From Polytrichum commune (Eukaryota; Streptophyta; Polytrichopsida; Polytrichales; Polytrichaceae), in contig OX485808.1 of assembly GCA_950295325.1 (NCBI GenBank), positions 30,650,527 through 30,714,526 on the forward strand: a DNA stretch of 64,000 nt. The letters are read 5' to 3'. The notes beneath the pieces were generated by a model that saw nothing but the letters and a program-made list of their open reading frames with translations, made no database searches and had not been told where the DNA came from. A program made the position numbers and the translations under genes. Below, in pieces: positions 25,301-37,039 of the stretch (positions within the stretch are counted from its first letter, which is position 1; every line of letters starts with the position of its first letter).

Positions 25301-25743
25301 GTTGAATAATGTTATGCATGTTTTGGAACGCTATGATTGCATTGCCCTCCGTATAAATGTGCTAATCATTAAAAAAACTAAACATAATTGATGCCAAGAT
25401 GAATCAAAATCCATTGACCTTTATTACGATTGGCTAAAAGTGTGACTTTCATACTTGATGGACAAGGTCAAGAACAATCATCAGATTGACCTTGTCACCT
25501 ACCCAAATAGTGAATTAATTAGGAAAGGAAAAAAAAAATGCTAACCACGTCAGGATCCAAATATTGAAGTCCTTAATAGATCATTCCAAGCCATTTGGTC
25601 TAGATGATGTGCAACTTTATCAATCCAAAGTACAAGACACACAATTATAAATAAATAACAAAAATAACAAAAATGCCTTGAAAAATATACAGTTGAAAAC
25701 GCTCACACCCACTTTTTGGCTTCATAAGAATTTTTGGGATATT
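22396..25743. other. Intergenic, scattered repeat debris
   Basis: No gene recognised. A G-run lies near 23086. The segment about 23668-23708 (ATCGCACGTTGTTTCTAC... ending CAGTGACCCC) reappears inverted at about 61630-61672, marking the end of a dispersed repeat. Confidence 0.45.
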
Positions 25744-26010
25744 TTAGTTGATATATGGTTGAGTGGCGGAGCCGGTGGAAGGTTGTTTCAATGCACCCTG
25801 GCTACGGACTACAGGTATAACTCCATCGGGGTTCTGAGTATCAACAGTCGGCCTGTGGCAATAGCTCTTCCAGTTGGTCTCATGAGAGCTTTCCGGGCCA
25901 GCATCACGTGGGGATGATTCTAACGCTCGTGCGGTGATTGCTGTTGCAGGTTTAACCAGTCCTCCTTCCCCACATGCGGGAAGCTGCTCCTGTTGGTTGC
26001 TCATGTGTCT
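25744..26010. other. GC-rich island of unknown origin
   Basis: About 250 bp is markedly richer in G+C than its surroundings and open on both strands: plus SGGAGGRLFQCTLATDYRYN..., minus MSNQQEQLPACGEGGLVKPA.... Such an abrupt change suggests inserted DNA, possibly from an organelle, bacterium or rRNA-spacer-like source. I cannot identify it from sequence alone. Confidence 0.4.
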
Positions 26011-26018
26011 ATATGGGT

Positions 26019-26528
26019 CACGGGTAGATCACTCTAAGGCATTTTTGTGCACCACGTGTGGCTGGGGGTTTTTTTTTTGTTTTGGGGCTATTTACCTCCA
26101 AGGGCTGAATTAAAGCCTCCCTATAATTACTTAAATTTCAAAAATGGCCCATTCGTTTGCACCCTTCCATTACTTATATTGTCCAAGTCACTGTAATTTT
26201 ATGTACTCTATATTCCTTTTAAGTAATAAACGGGCGTGGGGAAGACGACCCCAACAACGGCGCGTTCCCTTTTCATTCATTTTTGGACAGACGGAAATCC
26301 CAATTACCATCCATCCCCGTGAGTCCTATCTTCAACCCCTATATTAATTTTACAAAAAATAATGGCCCACGTTTTAGGTCCATCTAACTTACTTATAATG
26401 GGATTGTCTACATTTAATGGCCCCTTCATTATTTGGAATTCCTTTATAATTTTTATTTCAAATGATTTTAATCCTCTCTATATTATGCCGCACATCGTTT
26501 TTAAAATGCACTAAGTGATCTACCCGTG
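26019..26528. mobile_element. hAT-like MITE, 510 bp
   Basis: Ends are perfect 15-bp inverted repeats, CACGGGTAGATCACT, with further partial matching (CATTTT). They are flanked by a perfect 8-bp direct repeat ATATGGGT (26011-26018 and 26529-26536). An 8-bp target duplication is the hallmark of hAT elements. There is no transposase ORF, so it is non-autonomous. It sits between the GC-rich island and an inverted LINE fragment. Confidence 0.9.
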
Positions 26529-26536
26529 ATATGGGT

Positions 26537-26640
26537 GTTGTTTTTTGTAGGACGTTTGTAGTTCATGTGGGGTTTGTAAATTTGATGGGAGGTGTATGCA
26601 TATTATTGTTAGCAATGGTTCTACTCATAAAAAGTAATGA
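26537..26640 (-). mobile_element. Inverted fragment of the neighbouring LINE family
   Basis: Its plus-strand text (GTAGTTCATGTGGGGTTTGT, then ATGCATATTATTGTTAGCAA) is the reverse complement, with changes, of the LINE segment near 28800-28890. It is therefore a second, oppositely oriented copy or a rearranged piece. Confidence 0.65.
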
Positions 26641-29600
26641 CATAAACAATACTTCATACCAAATTTGGAAATTTGAAATTAATTCTCTATTGGAAAATTT
26701 GTTGGCATGAACCACCCAACCACAAGACAAGATTAAAGACCTTTACTCTTGCTCAAGAGCCCTTTACATAACTCCCCACCATGCCCGGTTGTCTTAATTT
26801 TAATCAAAGTAAAAGCATGTTCATTATTAGCAAATATAATGAACTGTGTTTTTACTTTAAACTCATTCTAGACTACCATTATCTTAGTTCTAGTCAACAT
26901 GTACCAATAATCGCCCATATTACATATATAAATAAAAACATTCCATGACAACAAAATCATATACAACAACTCTAACAACACACAAACACAAACATAGCTG
27001 ATACTCCGAACCCACCTCAGCTAGCATACTAGCAATGATACCCAAATTTATACACACAAATGAAAACCTTACCGAAGTCCCAACCCCCAACTCAATATTG
27101 CCATAGCTCCAAGCAATTGTAATCAACAACAAACCCATAACATCCATACTCATTTTAAATATGTACATGCCAACACAACTCCAAGATACACACCTCATAC
27201 AAGAAATCCAAAGTCATATCGAAACATTGGTAAATCAACACCCAAAACACCAAACTATCCTAACATGTGATTTAATCGGGACATACTACTAAAGGGTAGA
27301 TCATCCAACGGCATACCATCTCCCCAAACTTAAACAACAAGCCTGCACAAGATCACCCATCGCCATAAGACTCTTCCTACTTTCGAGTATACAAAATACA
27401 CACCACCACTACAAACCGCACATTCCCCATCAAAAAGACCCCACTAGAGCAAGCATGGAGATCCAATTCGACATACGCCAACTTCACAAATAATGCAAAG
27501 ACAAAATTCCAGCCATAACTTGATAAATTATACACATACGGTATCACAATGCTACCACAAATCCAAAACAAATAGACTATAGCCATACTAGCCCCGGAGT
27601 AATTCCGAACCACATACAAACACGCACCCAAAATCATAAAAGATGCATTACAACAAGCCCATTCACTATTCCCTCCCCTGCCAACACTCACACCCCATCG
27701 GAACCACCCACAAACAACACAACGCACACTTGCAACCATCGCACATGACATAAAGACCCCACCACAACCTATACTAGGGCAAACAATCCACACCATAATT
27801 AATGAAAAAACCACCACCAAAGAAGATAAGTGGGGGGCAAGCCATCAAAAAAAACGTACCTATGCCAATGGCAAACCCCAAGAGGAGCCACATAACAATG
27901 GAGCATAGAGGACGACCTCCTGCAGCCAGACAACATACTACTAGACCATAATTTACTACTTATAACACAATACCATATGAAGGCTCTAAAACAAAAAACC
28001 ACCCAAACCTACACTACATACCTCAACCATACCCAAACAAAGGTCAACAAGTTCATACATCCCCCACTAAAAATCACCAACGTCAAGTTATCCACACAAG
28101 AGTGCAACCCGGACAAGGACATCCTCACAAATAAACCAACCCTACAAATACAAGACGCAAAGTCCCACATATACAACCAAGGCAAAAACTACATGGCCAC
28201 CATCACTACAAAAAAACTCCATTAACTATGGAACCGATACTCCCATATTAACCTCCCGCACCTAACCAACTTCCTAAAACCCCAACCACAAGCCTTTGAA
28301 ACCGAAATCCTATGGCTTATACAAAGATACATAACTATATTCCCCAAGGAAAAACCAAAAAATATACAACCCAACAACAACCACCATACGCTACATCTGG
28401 AAATCACCAAACTGCTAATAGATCCCTTTAAAAGCACGCGTTCATACTACTCCTCCCCACTTACTTGCCCCATCCAACTCACACAATACAATTCACCCCA
28501 CCACCATGACATAATATTCGGCTTCTTGGGCCACGTAAAATCCTCCAGATGGGAAGGAATAGGCCTAGCGTATCCCACATACCACAACGCATCCCTAAAA
28601 GCCATCCACTGGGCTAGAATGGCAGCCAAAGAAGACGCCCACACAATCACCATCCTAATAATCAACCGCAACGACTAGACATCACAAAAACTCCCAATCA
28701 CCACACACGTAGACATACATATAATAGCAACCACCCCACCCCACGCTATACATTATGACCCCACACCATAATGGACAAAATACTACAAACGCATGGAACC
28801 ATCCTTGACATCAATAATATATGCATACATAACCAAGTAAACCTCACAACAAACTTACAAACCCCACACGAACTACAACAAGTCTTAAAGACCACAATTA
28901 ACATACACGTAGACACATACCCCATTAAACCAAACCCCTCACACACCCATGTTATATTCTCCGAAGCATGGAAAGATGCCACCAAAACAAACGCCCCCAT
29001 CCCAATAAACACCCCTACCAGCCAAATACAACCACATCCATCCCCTTAAATACCACCCACAACATTGCATTTACACATATGACACAATTATTCCACCCAC
29101 CATAAACTTTGAAGGCCAAATAGAGGGCAATACAACCATATCAAGAATCTATAACCCCAACAACAACACACAAATAACAGAGTGATTCCCAAGCTACCAA
29201 AACATCTTGCAAGCATGACTTAACACAATACTCATTGCTATCAAAACCTTACAAACCACTCAACTAAATATACACATATTTACAAACAACCTAAATATCA
29301 TATTCTTAATCAACAATCACATACAACACCCGACATCCCAACATCATCACCCCCCCAAAACTATTAATAGCAACAATTATACACAAAATATACTAGACCC
29401 CACACACAATTCACATCCATAACGTACGCGCACACTCAAGCATTATTGGAAATGAAATAGCTGACACACTAGCCCACAAAGGAATACTTAAAAAAAAATT
29501 GACCACCACCCCACACATACACACGGCTCCCTACTAGCTAGCAAGTTGCCCAACAACTACTACACATGACGGAGCCATTAGCAACCTTCGCACATTCATA

Positions 29601-30060
29601 GCAAAAGAACACGGAAACTGTGAAACTAAAACAACCAAAACCAAATTCCCATACATGGACAAATGGTTATCCGACACTCAAATAAACCAAAAACTCTCCA
29701 ACCACTTTTGGAAAAATAAAAACGTAGCAGATGCCCAAAATCACCCATAAGTTGAAATTCGGATACGCACAATACGTGGATAGCCACATGATGAATATCT
29801 TCTGGCCCACTTACACATCAAAACCCCAATTGCACATTGTGTCAACACAATGACAAAGACACCTGGCCCCACCTTCTATCAACATGCGAACACCCATACT
29901 TAAAAGGCCTAAGAATCGCACGACACAATAAAGGAGTACACCTCATTACCCAAACACTCCAAGCTAACAAAAACACCCGGTTTTTTACACTAACCAATGC
30001 ATGCAACCTTAACAACAAACCACCCAAACAAACATTCCTAGACTAGTTCTTTAAATGTAC

Positions 30061-30990
30061 ATTGTGAGCCCAAAATGGTGCCCACATGTGTTATTAACCC
30101 TTTGAAACCATTAGGAGTTACATTTTGATGTTTTATAATTATTCTCAAAAATATAAAAAGAGTGAGGCTTGGTGTGAAGTTATGTTTAGGCCTTAGGCTT
30201 ATGTGGTGTAGTTAATTAAAAGCTTAGCGGCATGAAGGAAGTTCTTTGGTTAGGTGAGTGTAGCATGTTGAGTTTAAATATTTGAATTGGGATCCATCTT
30301 GTTGGTTTAGGAGTTGAAGGCTTAGCGGATAGGATAAGAGCATACGAAGTAGGCGAGGATCGAGGGGCTTACTTGGCGGATAGGATAGGAGCCTACGAAG
30401 TAGGAGAGGATCGAGGGGCTTATCTTGAGCTTTGAGGGGTGCTCACCCCTTCCCTTCCCCTATATATTCATTTCTCTCACCTTCTTCACTCACTTGTGTT
30501 CCTATTCACTCTCTCTTCTTTCGCGCTCTTCCATCTTGCACGTGTGGGTGCACACGTGTGTGTGGGCACATGAGCATGTTGTATTGAGAGGGGAGTGTGG
30601 GTAAAAGGGAGAGGTTCATACAAGGCCTCCTTACCCTCTCCCTTCCCCTCTCCTTCTTTCTCTCTCCCTCTTGTTGTTCCTCTCATAGAATTGATTTTTT
30701 GAATTAGAGTTGTGTGGGAATTAGTAGAAGGATTAGTGGAATTAGTAGAATTCATAGAGACTTGTAGGGGACTTAGTAAGGTTAAGTGTAGTAGTTGGTC
30801 GACCCTTGAGAAGGCCAATGCTCTACCTATTCAAGATACTAGCATTAATAAAGCATCATGATTTCAAGTGAGTTGGGAGCTTGTTGAGATGGAAGTACAT
30901 TCCATGTTACGACGAGCTTTGGTATGACACATGTGATTCTCAAAACCATCACCCGGACTAGGACGCTTAAGGGTGGTGGGTTTGGCCTCA
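30061..30990. other. Foreign insertion splitting the LINE
   Basis: LINE coding text stops just after the LDWFFKCT-like segment (with W read for a stop) near 30060 and resumes with CQCQAKLRPNILCMIGIPNH near 31000. The DNA between has different composition (G/T-rich, then CT-rich). It includes a TATA-like CTATATATTC near 30461, long polypyrimidine tracts at 30470-30680 and an AATAAAG near 30847. These are LTR- or promoter-like traits. GTACATT occurs at 30057-30063 and again at 30895-30901 and could be a target duplication, but the ends are not standard TG...CA. Confidence 0.5.
30325..30426. repeat. Tandem duplication, 51-bp period, two units
   Basis: GCGGATAGGATAAGAGCATA... at 30325 repeats from 30376 with few changes, ending GGATCGAGGGGCTTA both times. 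Confidence 0.9.
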
Positions 30991-31869
30991 CATACATGTT
31001 CCCAAATAATATGCCAATGCCAAGCCAAATTACGACCAAACATTCTATGCATGATTGGCATCCCGAACCACACACAAATACCAATATCACCCTCCCCCAC
31101 ACTCACAATCCAACTCATTGAATTCACATATTGCCACGATAGATACCCCGATCATGCCGTCACACACAAACACACTAAATACAACCCTCTAATCAAAACC
31201 TTACAAAACAATGGATGGAAAACCAACTTCCTCATTACCATCACAATTGGAGTTAGAGGCACCATACACAAACACTCCATAATTTAACAAACTTAACAAT
31301 TTAAAACCCCCAAAACCAACCATTAAAACCCTCATGAAGAATATACACCAGAATGCCATCAAATGCCTCACAAATCTTGTCCTAAACACAAGAAAACTTG
31401 AAAACAAACAAGCACCCATTGCCCCCCACCCCCACCCCCAAACACGCACACAATGAAATGGGAAAACATATACAAACACATGAGCCCACTCACGGACAAC
31501 CGTGATCAACACTAGGTTAACGGGCTCACATTCACGCCGGCACCTAGCTACGGGCGTTACTTTTTCTTTTTCTTTTTGGTGTTGTTGAATTTGGAATATG
31601 TGCGCAGTATATAGAGATCTTTAGATGCTTTGTAATGTTCATAATTAAGAGGGTCTATGTGATCCCTTAAAATGAAAACTAAATTTCACTTTGATCTTTG
31701 ATAAGTTTCTCTTCTCAACCCCGCTTTTGCAACTTTAAATGGTAATGCTTGTGATAACGCAATTGTTAACTGGATGAGAAAGTTCCCATTTGATCCAACG
31801 GCCAAACTTGCATGTGGATTGCAAAGTGCCCACACTAGGGCCACTTTTCCTTGGGACCACTACACCAAT

Positions 31870-32710
31870 TAAGAAATCTAGTGTCACATGCTATTTAGAG
31901 TTACTCAACGCTCTAAGTTGTTACAAAGAGTGGATGGTTTTTGCAAGTAAAGTCGTTTATGTTTAGCATTGTCCAAACAACTTAGTTGAGCTTTGCTACA
32001 TAGATTATCCCAATTAGTGCATGTTACTATTTGAAATTACGCAGTGCAATAACAACTTACTCATGAATTCGATATTCACTAACGAAAGTTCAATACTGTT
32101 GTTCAGATAGAATATTGCAATCTCATTAAATTATTATGGCATTACGTAACTCCGCATAGGGACCCACACTAATTGGGATAACTAGTGTGGTAGGAAAGGA
32201 ATCGTACCGTAAACATTTAATAGCCTTGCATGACTCTGAATAGTATGGGACATTAAAAAAATTCATAAAGGGTGCAGGGACTCCAACAAGGCCAAGCCGC
32301 GTTTGTTCCATTTGCATAAGTTAAGGATTGGAACCTTCTTCCGAATTGGCTTGGTGGGTTTGAGTGCGCAAGTTAACAAGGGCACTTGGTTGGCCCTGCT
32401 TTGTTGGCGCTCGTGTCCCCAAATTTTGCCTAATGGGGGAGGTTATATATTATATAAGCACCGAATTCCAATGCACCTCAAGTGGGGCCTGCCATATCTT
32501 CTATTGTCCCGGTGTTGCACCAATTGTGCTACCTTGTGAGCTTGCTTTCCGGTGCGAATAAGCACCGACACTTTCATCGTGCGTGGGGAGAAGGTGTCAA
32601 GGGTTGTTAAAAATATGAGGAGGACGGGGTCCACCCAATCACATCGTCAACCAAGGAGGCTCTCGGCCCAAGTTACGGGCCCCACGATGAATAACAACAA
32701 CAACGACGAC
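31870..32710. repeat. Dispersed repeat, copy 1 (about 850 bp)
   Basis: Collinear with 37040-37885, sharing blocks such as TTACAAAGAGTGG, GAGCTTTGCTACATAGATTA, CTTGCATGACTCTGAATAGT and GTGCTACCTTGTGAG. It contains a MITE (32005-32181) in the same place in both copies, so the composite moved or was duplicated as one unit. The minus strand has a tRNA A-box-like TAGCACAATTGG but no convincing B box. Confidence 0.8.
32005..32181. mobile_element. MITE, TTATCCC family
   Basis: The ends TTATCCCAATTAGTG and CACTAATTGGGATAA are inverted repeats. The sub-terminal part resembles the TA-type MITEs (TTTGAAATTACGCAGTGCAA). Same element as 35193-35393 and 37165-37375. Confidence 0.75.
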
Positions 32711-35192
32711 AAATAAATTGGTGGTGGCATGGAGTCGGAGCCCGCATTTGTGGTACATAGCCCAAGATTACACCTTCACCCCAAAAAAAGAAGAAGAAAA
32801 AAAGTTGGACTTGTGCACATCCGGCTGTCTTGAAAGTTGTGACTTTTCAAGTGGAGTGTAATACATTAGCGTAACCCTTAAGGTATGCATCGTGCAATGT
32901 CTAGGGAACACCAAAGTAAAACCGGCGTCCATGATTTAAGAATAATCTAATATTCAAGAACATAGTTATATCTCTAGGTAACCGTATATAGAGGGCTCCC
33001 TATTCCGACAGAAGTTCATTATTTTCCTTCAAAATTTGCCAGGTATAGTATGATGCTCACATTCAACACGACCCACTTGTATCCCACGTGGTAACTACAT
33101 TCTGGCACATGTAAAAATGAAAGAGGGAGCCTTACTTTGTTGTTCATTGTATTTGAGTTTCTTCCTTGTTTTAGAATGTAGTACTATGTAGTCTCGAGTT
33201 CTTCTTCCAACTGGACCATCAAGTGGATATTAACTTCCATCAATCATAAGCCATTATAGTCTGTTACTTTGGTTGTATTATAATTTATAAACTCCATTCA
33301 CTGGGTTGAAGCTCTTACGAAGACAAAGAATAATGAAACCTTGACATACAAACACTTGGGGGTGATGATTTTACAACCGACTTCAATTATTCCTGAATTC
33401 TTCATGTAAATTCAATAATTATACATCCATTATTCTTTACTAAAATGCAAGGTATGTGAATAGTCATATCTACTCCCCTTATTTCCATGATATTTTATAT
33501 ATACCACTTACGTAATTTGATGATGTTATGTCAAATACTACATTACATGCATAAATGTTTCACACACCTAGAGCACTATTTTACATTTTTTACCCTTAAT
33601 TAATATACAAAATCCTATATTTATCACATGTAGTTCCTACTTTATTTTTTTACTAGTGACCCCCCTGGTTCGAACTACATGCTTTCAATATTTGGTTGAA
33701 TATGTCAAATGCAATGCTATGTAAAAGTTATGCATTGTTTTGATAGTTTCACAATGATAGAAAATTTGGAATTAGTTATAATTTGGGTTAAAAGACACAA
33801 ATTGGGTGCCTTGGATACAAACACATACCTTGTATTTTGATCATTTATGTCAAATGTGAGATTTAATAAAAAAATTAAGATTAAAAATTATCCCTTCCCC
33901 ATGGAATACAATAGTTTACAAAAGTAGAGCACATATACCAAACGTATTTGATGAGGCTTGTAGAAATTGTGTATTTGGCCATATATTTTGCCCTAAGTTC
34001 TTCATCATGACCACGTGATCACACCTTGGTCAATGTTAAACACAAGCAACAAACATTACAAATAATGTGGAAAATTCTTCAAAGTAATAATTCTCCAAAA
34101 ATCATTCTACGAGATTTTTCATATAAAAAAATCCAAGGCTTTGAATTGTGAAAAATAAATAAAATCCTACATGATAAGAAAAAGCTCTTCAAATTTGGAG
34201 ATCATTCTCCAACCCACATTACATTTTCCAACCACTAATTCCTCCCTACTCACTTGACCTAAGTCATGTCCATAAGACAGTAGCCATTCACCCTAACTAC
34301 GTGGACACTTCTTAGTCACCGTTGGGCGTTTTCCGAATCTATGATGTCTACTTTACCAAAATGGACACATCAATAGGTGAGGTCAGCCTTGCGTTGTGCT
34401 ACACGACAATTTTGACAAGGCTTTATTCCAAGCAGTTGCCTTCTGTAATGGCAAACAACATAGCTTGTGAAAAGAATGGGAATCATGTCAAAGGAAGTTT
34501 CCCACACTAAATCTACAAATAATTTAGTTTTCATTTATCAAGTGTGAATCTTTAAATCGTGAATAATCGATCAATAAATGACTTCAAAATTTGTAGATTT
34601 GTGTCCAACCCACTATAGGGTGATGTTCCGGAGCATCTACCAAAGTGGAGGGTGAAAACATTTCTTTCTATATATAGCTTGAGTGTTTCTAAATTTAGTC
34701 AACTGAATGCCTAAATCACACATAGAGACTCCAAATTAACATGAATACATTAATGTAGGATGAAGCAACATCAAATTTGTAGAAAGTAAGTTTTTATCAA
34801 TGTCGAGTTCGTATCATTCGGGTATCTAAGGTAGACATGCCTAATTCAATTATTTATGCTAATCAAACACTTGTATTTCAATAGTACATGGTTTGGTATG
34901 ATTTTGTGAACATATACCAAAAAGACGCATGTGTGAATGGGACCAATGTTCAAAATATGATATCCATTCTAGGTTCCAAAACTAAACATAATTTTGGGGA
35001 AGGGGATACATATGATCATTTAGGAGCCATTTAGCAAGTGCAAGAATCTTCGCTTTGATATTAAATAAGATATTCACATGAGCTCCAAATATTACGAGGA
35101 AATTGGTCCATGGCCTTGATTTAGACTTGCCAAACCATCTCATAGGTGCTAATCGCGTGTTTCATATCCTAGGAGAAATGGGCTAGACTGAT
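32711..35192. other. Intergenic, no recognised gene
   Basis: AT-rich sequence with several poly-A/T stretches and a segment at 33560-33670 that ends ACTAGTGACCCCCC, similar to the repeat terminus at 23668-23708. No ORF with protein-like text. Confidence 0.45.
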
Positions 35193-35393
35193 TTATCCCA
35201 ATTAGTGTGTGTTACTATTCGGAGTCACGCATTGCTATAACCATTTAAGGAGAACGTAGTATTTTACCAAGCAAAGTCACTTATATAGCCTATAATATCC
35301 AATTGAACTTTCGTTAAGGAACATTGAACTCCCAAGTAAGACGTTATTGCACCGTGTAACTCCCCGAGTAGTGACACACACTAGTTGGGATAA
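35193..35393. mobile_element. MITE, TTATCCC family, best preserved copy
   Basis: This 201-bp element has about 50-bp inverted repeats: left TTATCCCAATTAGTGTGTGT, right mirror TTATCCCAACTAGTGTGTGT, continuing to the ATTGCTATAAC core. No ORF. Confidence 0.85.
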
Positions 35394-35559
35394 TCAAGTG
35401 TGGTTGGAAAAAAGTAAGCATTTAAAGCCCACCTATCTTAATTAGTGTGACAATTAAGTCCCTCCCCACTCAACTAATAACCTAAGTCATGTCGATGATC
35501 ATTACTAAGTAGCTGACTACGTGGCCACTCCCCATTCGCCGTTGGGCGCAAGCAACAAC

Positions 35560-36160
35560 AAAGGTCCTAGAAAGTAACGGAGGAACTGCACGTCCCCCAC
35601 CCCGCTGACGTCACCCGGCGCCCAGCGCCCCCTTCCTCCCACCTTCCTTCCCGACGTACCACTTGACCTCCCCGTGCCCGGGTCGCGCCGCCCGACCCGC
35701 TCCTCTGCGTCCCCGTCTGTCTCCCACCCGGTCCGGCCCGTCCCTGGCCTCCTTCCTCCACAACACCCACACGGGGAAGCACAAGCACAGCAGCTTCCAT
35801 AGCCCCTGCCCCGTCCCTGGCGTCCTTCTTCCACAACACCCACACAGGGAAGCACAAGCACAGCAGCCTCCATAGCCCCCGTCGCCTCTGAACTTGGAGC
35901 CCTCTCGCAGAACACCATTTCTCTCTCTCTCTCTCTCTCGTGCTCGTGTGTACGCCATTTGCAGTGGAGCCCAGTTGAATCACATCTTGTTCCCACCTCC
36001 CCCGCATCAACATTTCGAGCTTTTCGGGCAGGAATTTGGTGTTTTGTGCAGGTTGGGGCGCTCCTTGGAAGGGGAGAGAAGTGGAGGGGAGAGATATGTT
36101 GCGGTGGCGATGTCGTGGTCAGTGATCGACAATGGGAGCGTTTGGGAGTGGTGGTGAGTG
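35560..36160 (+). promoter_or_regulatory. GC-rich island with CT tract: possible promoter and 5' exon
   Basis: A sharply bounded GC- and CpG-rich block contrasts with its AT-rich surroundings. It holds a 73-bp tandem duplication (35739-35884), a (CT)n tract at about 35921-35940 and, downstream, an ATG at 36110 opening MSWSVIDNGSVWEW before a donor-like GTG/GTGAGTG at 36153/36154. CT-rich leaders are common in plant 5' UTRs, so this may be the start of a plus-strand gene. I find no convincing following exons, so the gene may be lost or its introns long. Overlapping ORFs here are low-complexity products of the composition. Confidence 0.4.
35739..35884. repeat. Tandem duplication, 73-bp period, two units
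   Basis: CGTCCCTGGCCTCCTTCCTC at 35739 and CGTCCCTGGCGTCCTTCTTC at 35812 begin two copies, both ending in CCATAGCCCC. Confidence 0.93.
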
Positions 36161-37039
36161 ATCCAACCCTTGGAGATAGAAAGAATGTTTGCAGATTTCA
36201 ACGTGTCGAAGGTTTGGGATGTGTTGATGGTTTTCTGTGGAGTTTGGAGTGTTGTTGGCTAGAGTTTGAGTTGCGATCAGTTGAGGGTTTAGCTTTAAAA
36301 TTCAATTTCAGATTTGGGTGTGTGGGATTCGCGGCCTTTTGGGCTGATTCTTTGTTGTTGAGATGGGGAGGACATCCTCTTGGCTGGTCTTTAGCTTGCT
36401 CTGTTTTGTGTTGTTTTGTTTTGTTGTGTTTTGTTTCATGTTAGTTTAGCGAAGGTGTCTTCGTTTTGGGTACGTTGTTGCATTTCTGGGTGTCCAAAGG
36501 GTTCCATCTGGAGTTTACAGTAGTTATGTGATGTGTGAGTGGTTGTTGTTGTTGTTGATGGGATCTTGGTAATGTGTTGTTGATGTTGTGCTGATGGTTA
36601 ACAACTTTTCCAACCAACTTGAGGATATGAAACACATAATTTGTATAAAATGGTTAGCAAATCCTAATGGAGGCCACAGTCACTTTCCTCGTAGGTTTTG
36701 GAGTTCTAATAAATATCTCATCCATTACGGAAGTGAAGATTCTTGTACTCATTAAATGGCCATATGGGATGTCTGACATTTATTCAACCTAGAATCTTCT
36801 TTTAATTCATTCTTCATGAATGTTCCAATTGGCTTCATGTATATGACGAATGGGCTTAATTTCATACATAGTCAACTTTGATGTTTATTTATTTTTTGTT
36901 GAAAAGGCCATCGAAATTTCTCAAACCCTATCGATGACATCCAAAGGCTCAAAAAAATGGACCTCTTACACGTATACGGGTCAAGGGAAGTGGGCTTACT
37001 TCAATTACGTATCTTAATCGAACATTCAATCAAACTATT
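36161..37039. other. Intergenic or intronic, TTTTG-rich
   Basis: G/T-rich on the plus strand at 36190-36600, with TTTTG runs at 36400-36440, a composition often seen in first introns. No ORF recognised. Confidence 0.4.

Larger units (their letters stand above)
26900..31600 (+). mobile_element. Degenerate A/C-rich LINE with EN, RNase H and zinc-finger remnants
   Basis: The plus strand is strikingly A+C rich and decodes in pieces as a non-LTR retrotransposon. At 27080-27270 an APE-endonuclease-like stretch includes LILNMYMPTQLQDTHLIQEI and a decayed GDFN-type site. At 28470-28690 a segment includes SSRWEGIGLAYPTYHNASLK. At 29060-29500 an RNase H region ends with HSSIIGNEIADTLAHKG. At 29830-29930 there is a CCHC-like finger (CTLCQHNDKDTWPHLLSTC). 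At 31100-31280 the C-terminal domain includes IEFTYCHDRYPDHAV. The 3' end is T-rich near 31560. Stops, D-to-N changes in RNase H and absence of an RT FxDD motif show an old copy, probably internally deleted. It is interrupted at about 30061-30990. Confidence 0.75.

Noticed and set aside
27377-27820. A 147-codon minus-strand ORF rich in Cys, Val and Phe
   Set aside because: It is antisense to the A/C-rich LINE, where complementing A/C-rich codons gives long hydrophobic frames by composition.
32530-32570. A tRNA-derived SINE on the minus strand of the dispersed repeat
   Set aside because: An A-box-like TAGCACAATTGG exists, but the expected B box is absent or has several mismatches, and no tail was found.
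35517-36013. Overlapping minus-strand ORFs of 115-159 codons
   Set aside because: Low-complexity text (ERERERE, GCC repeats) caused by the CT tract and GC-rich tandem duplication. Several frames are open at once.
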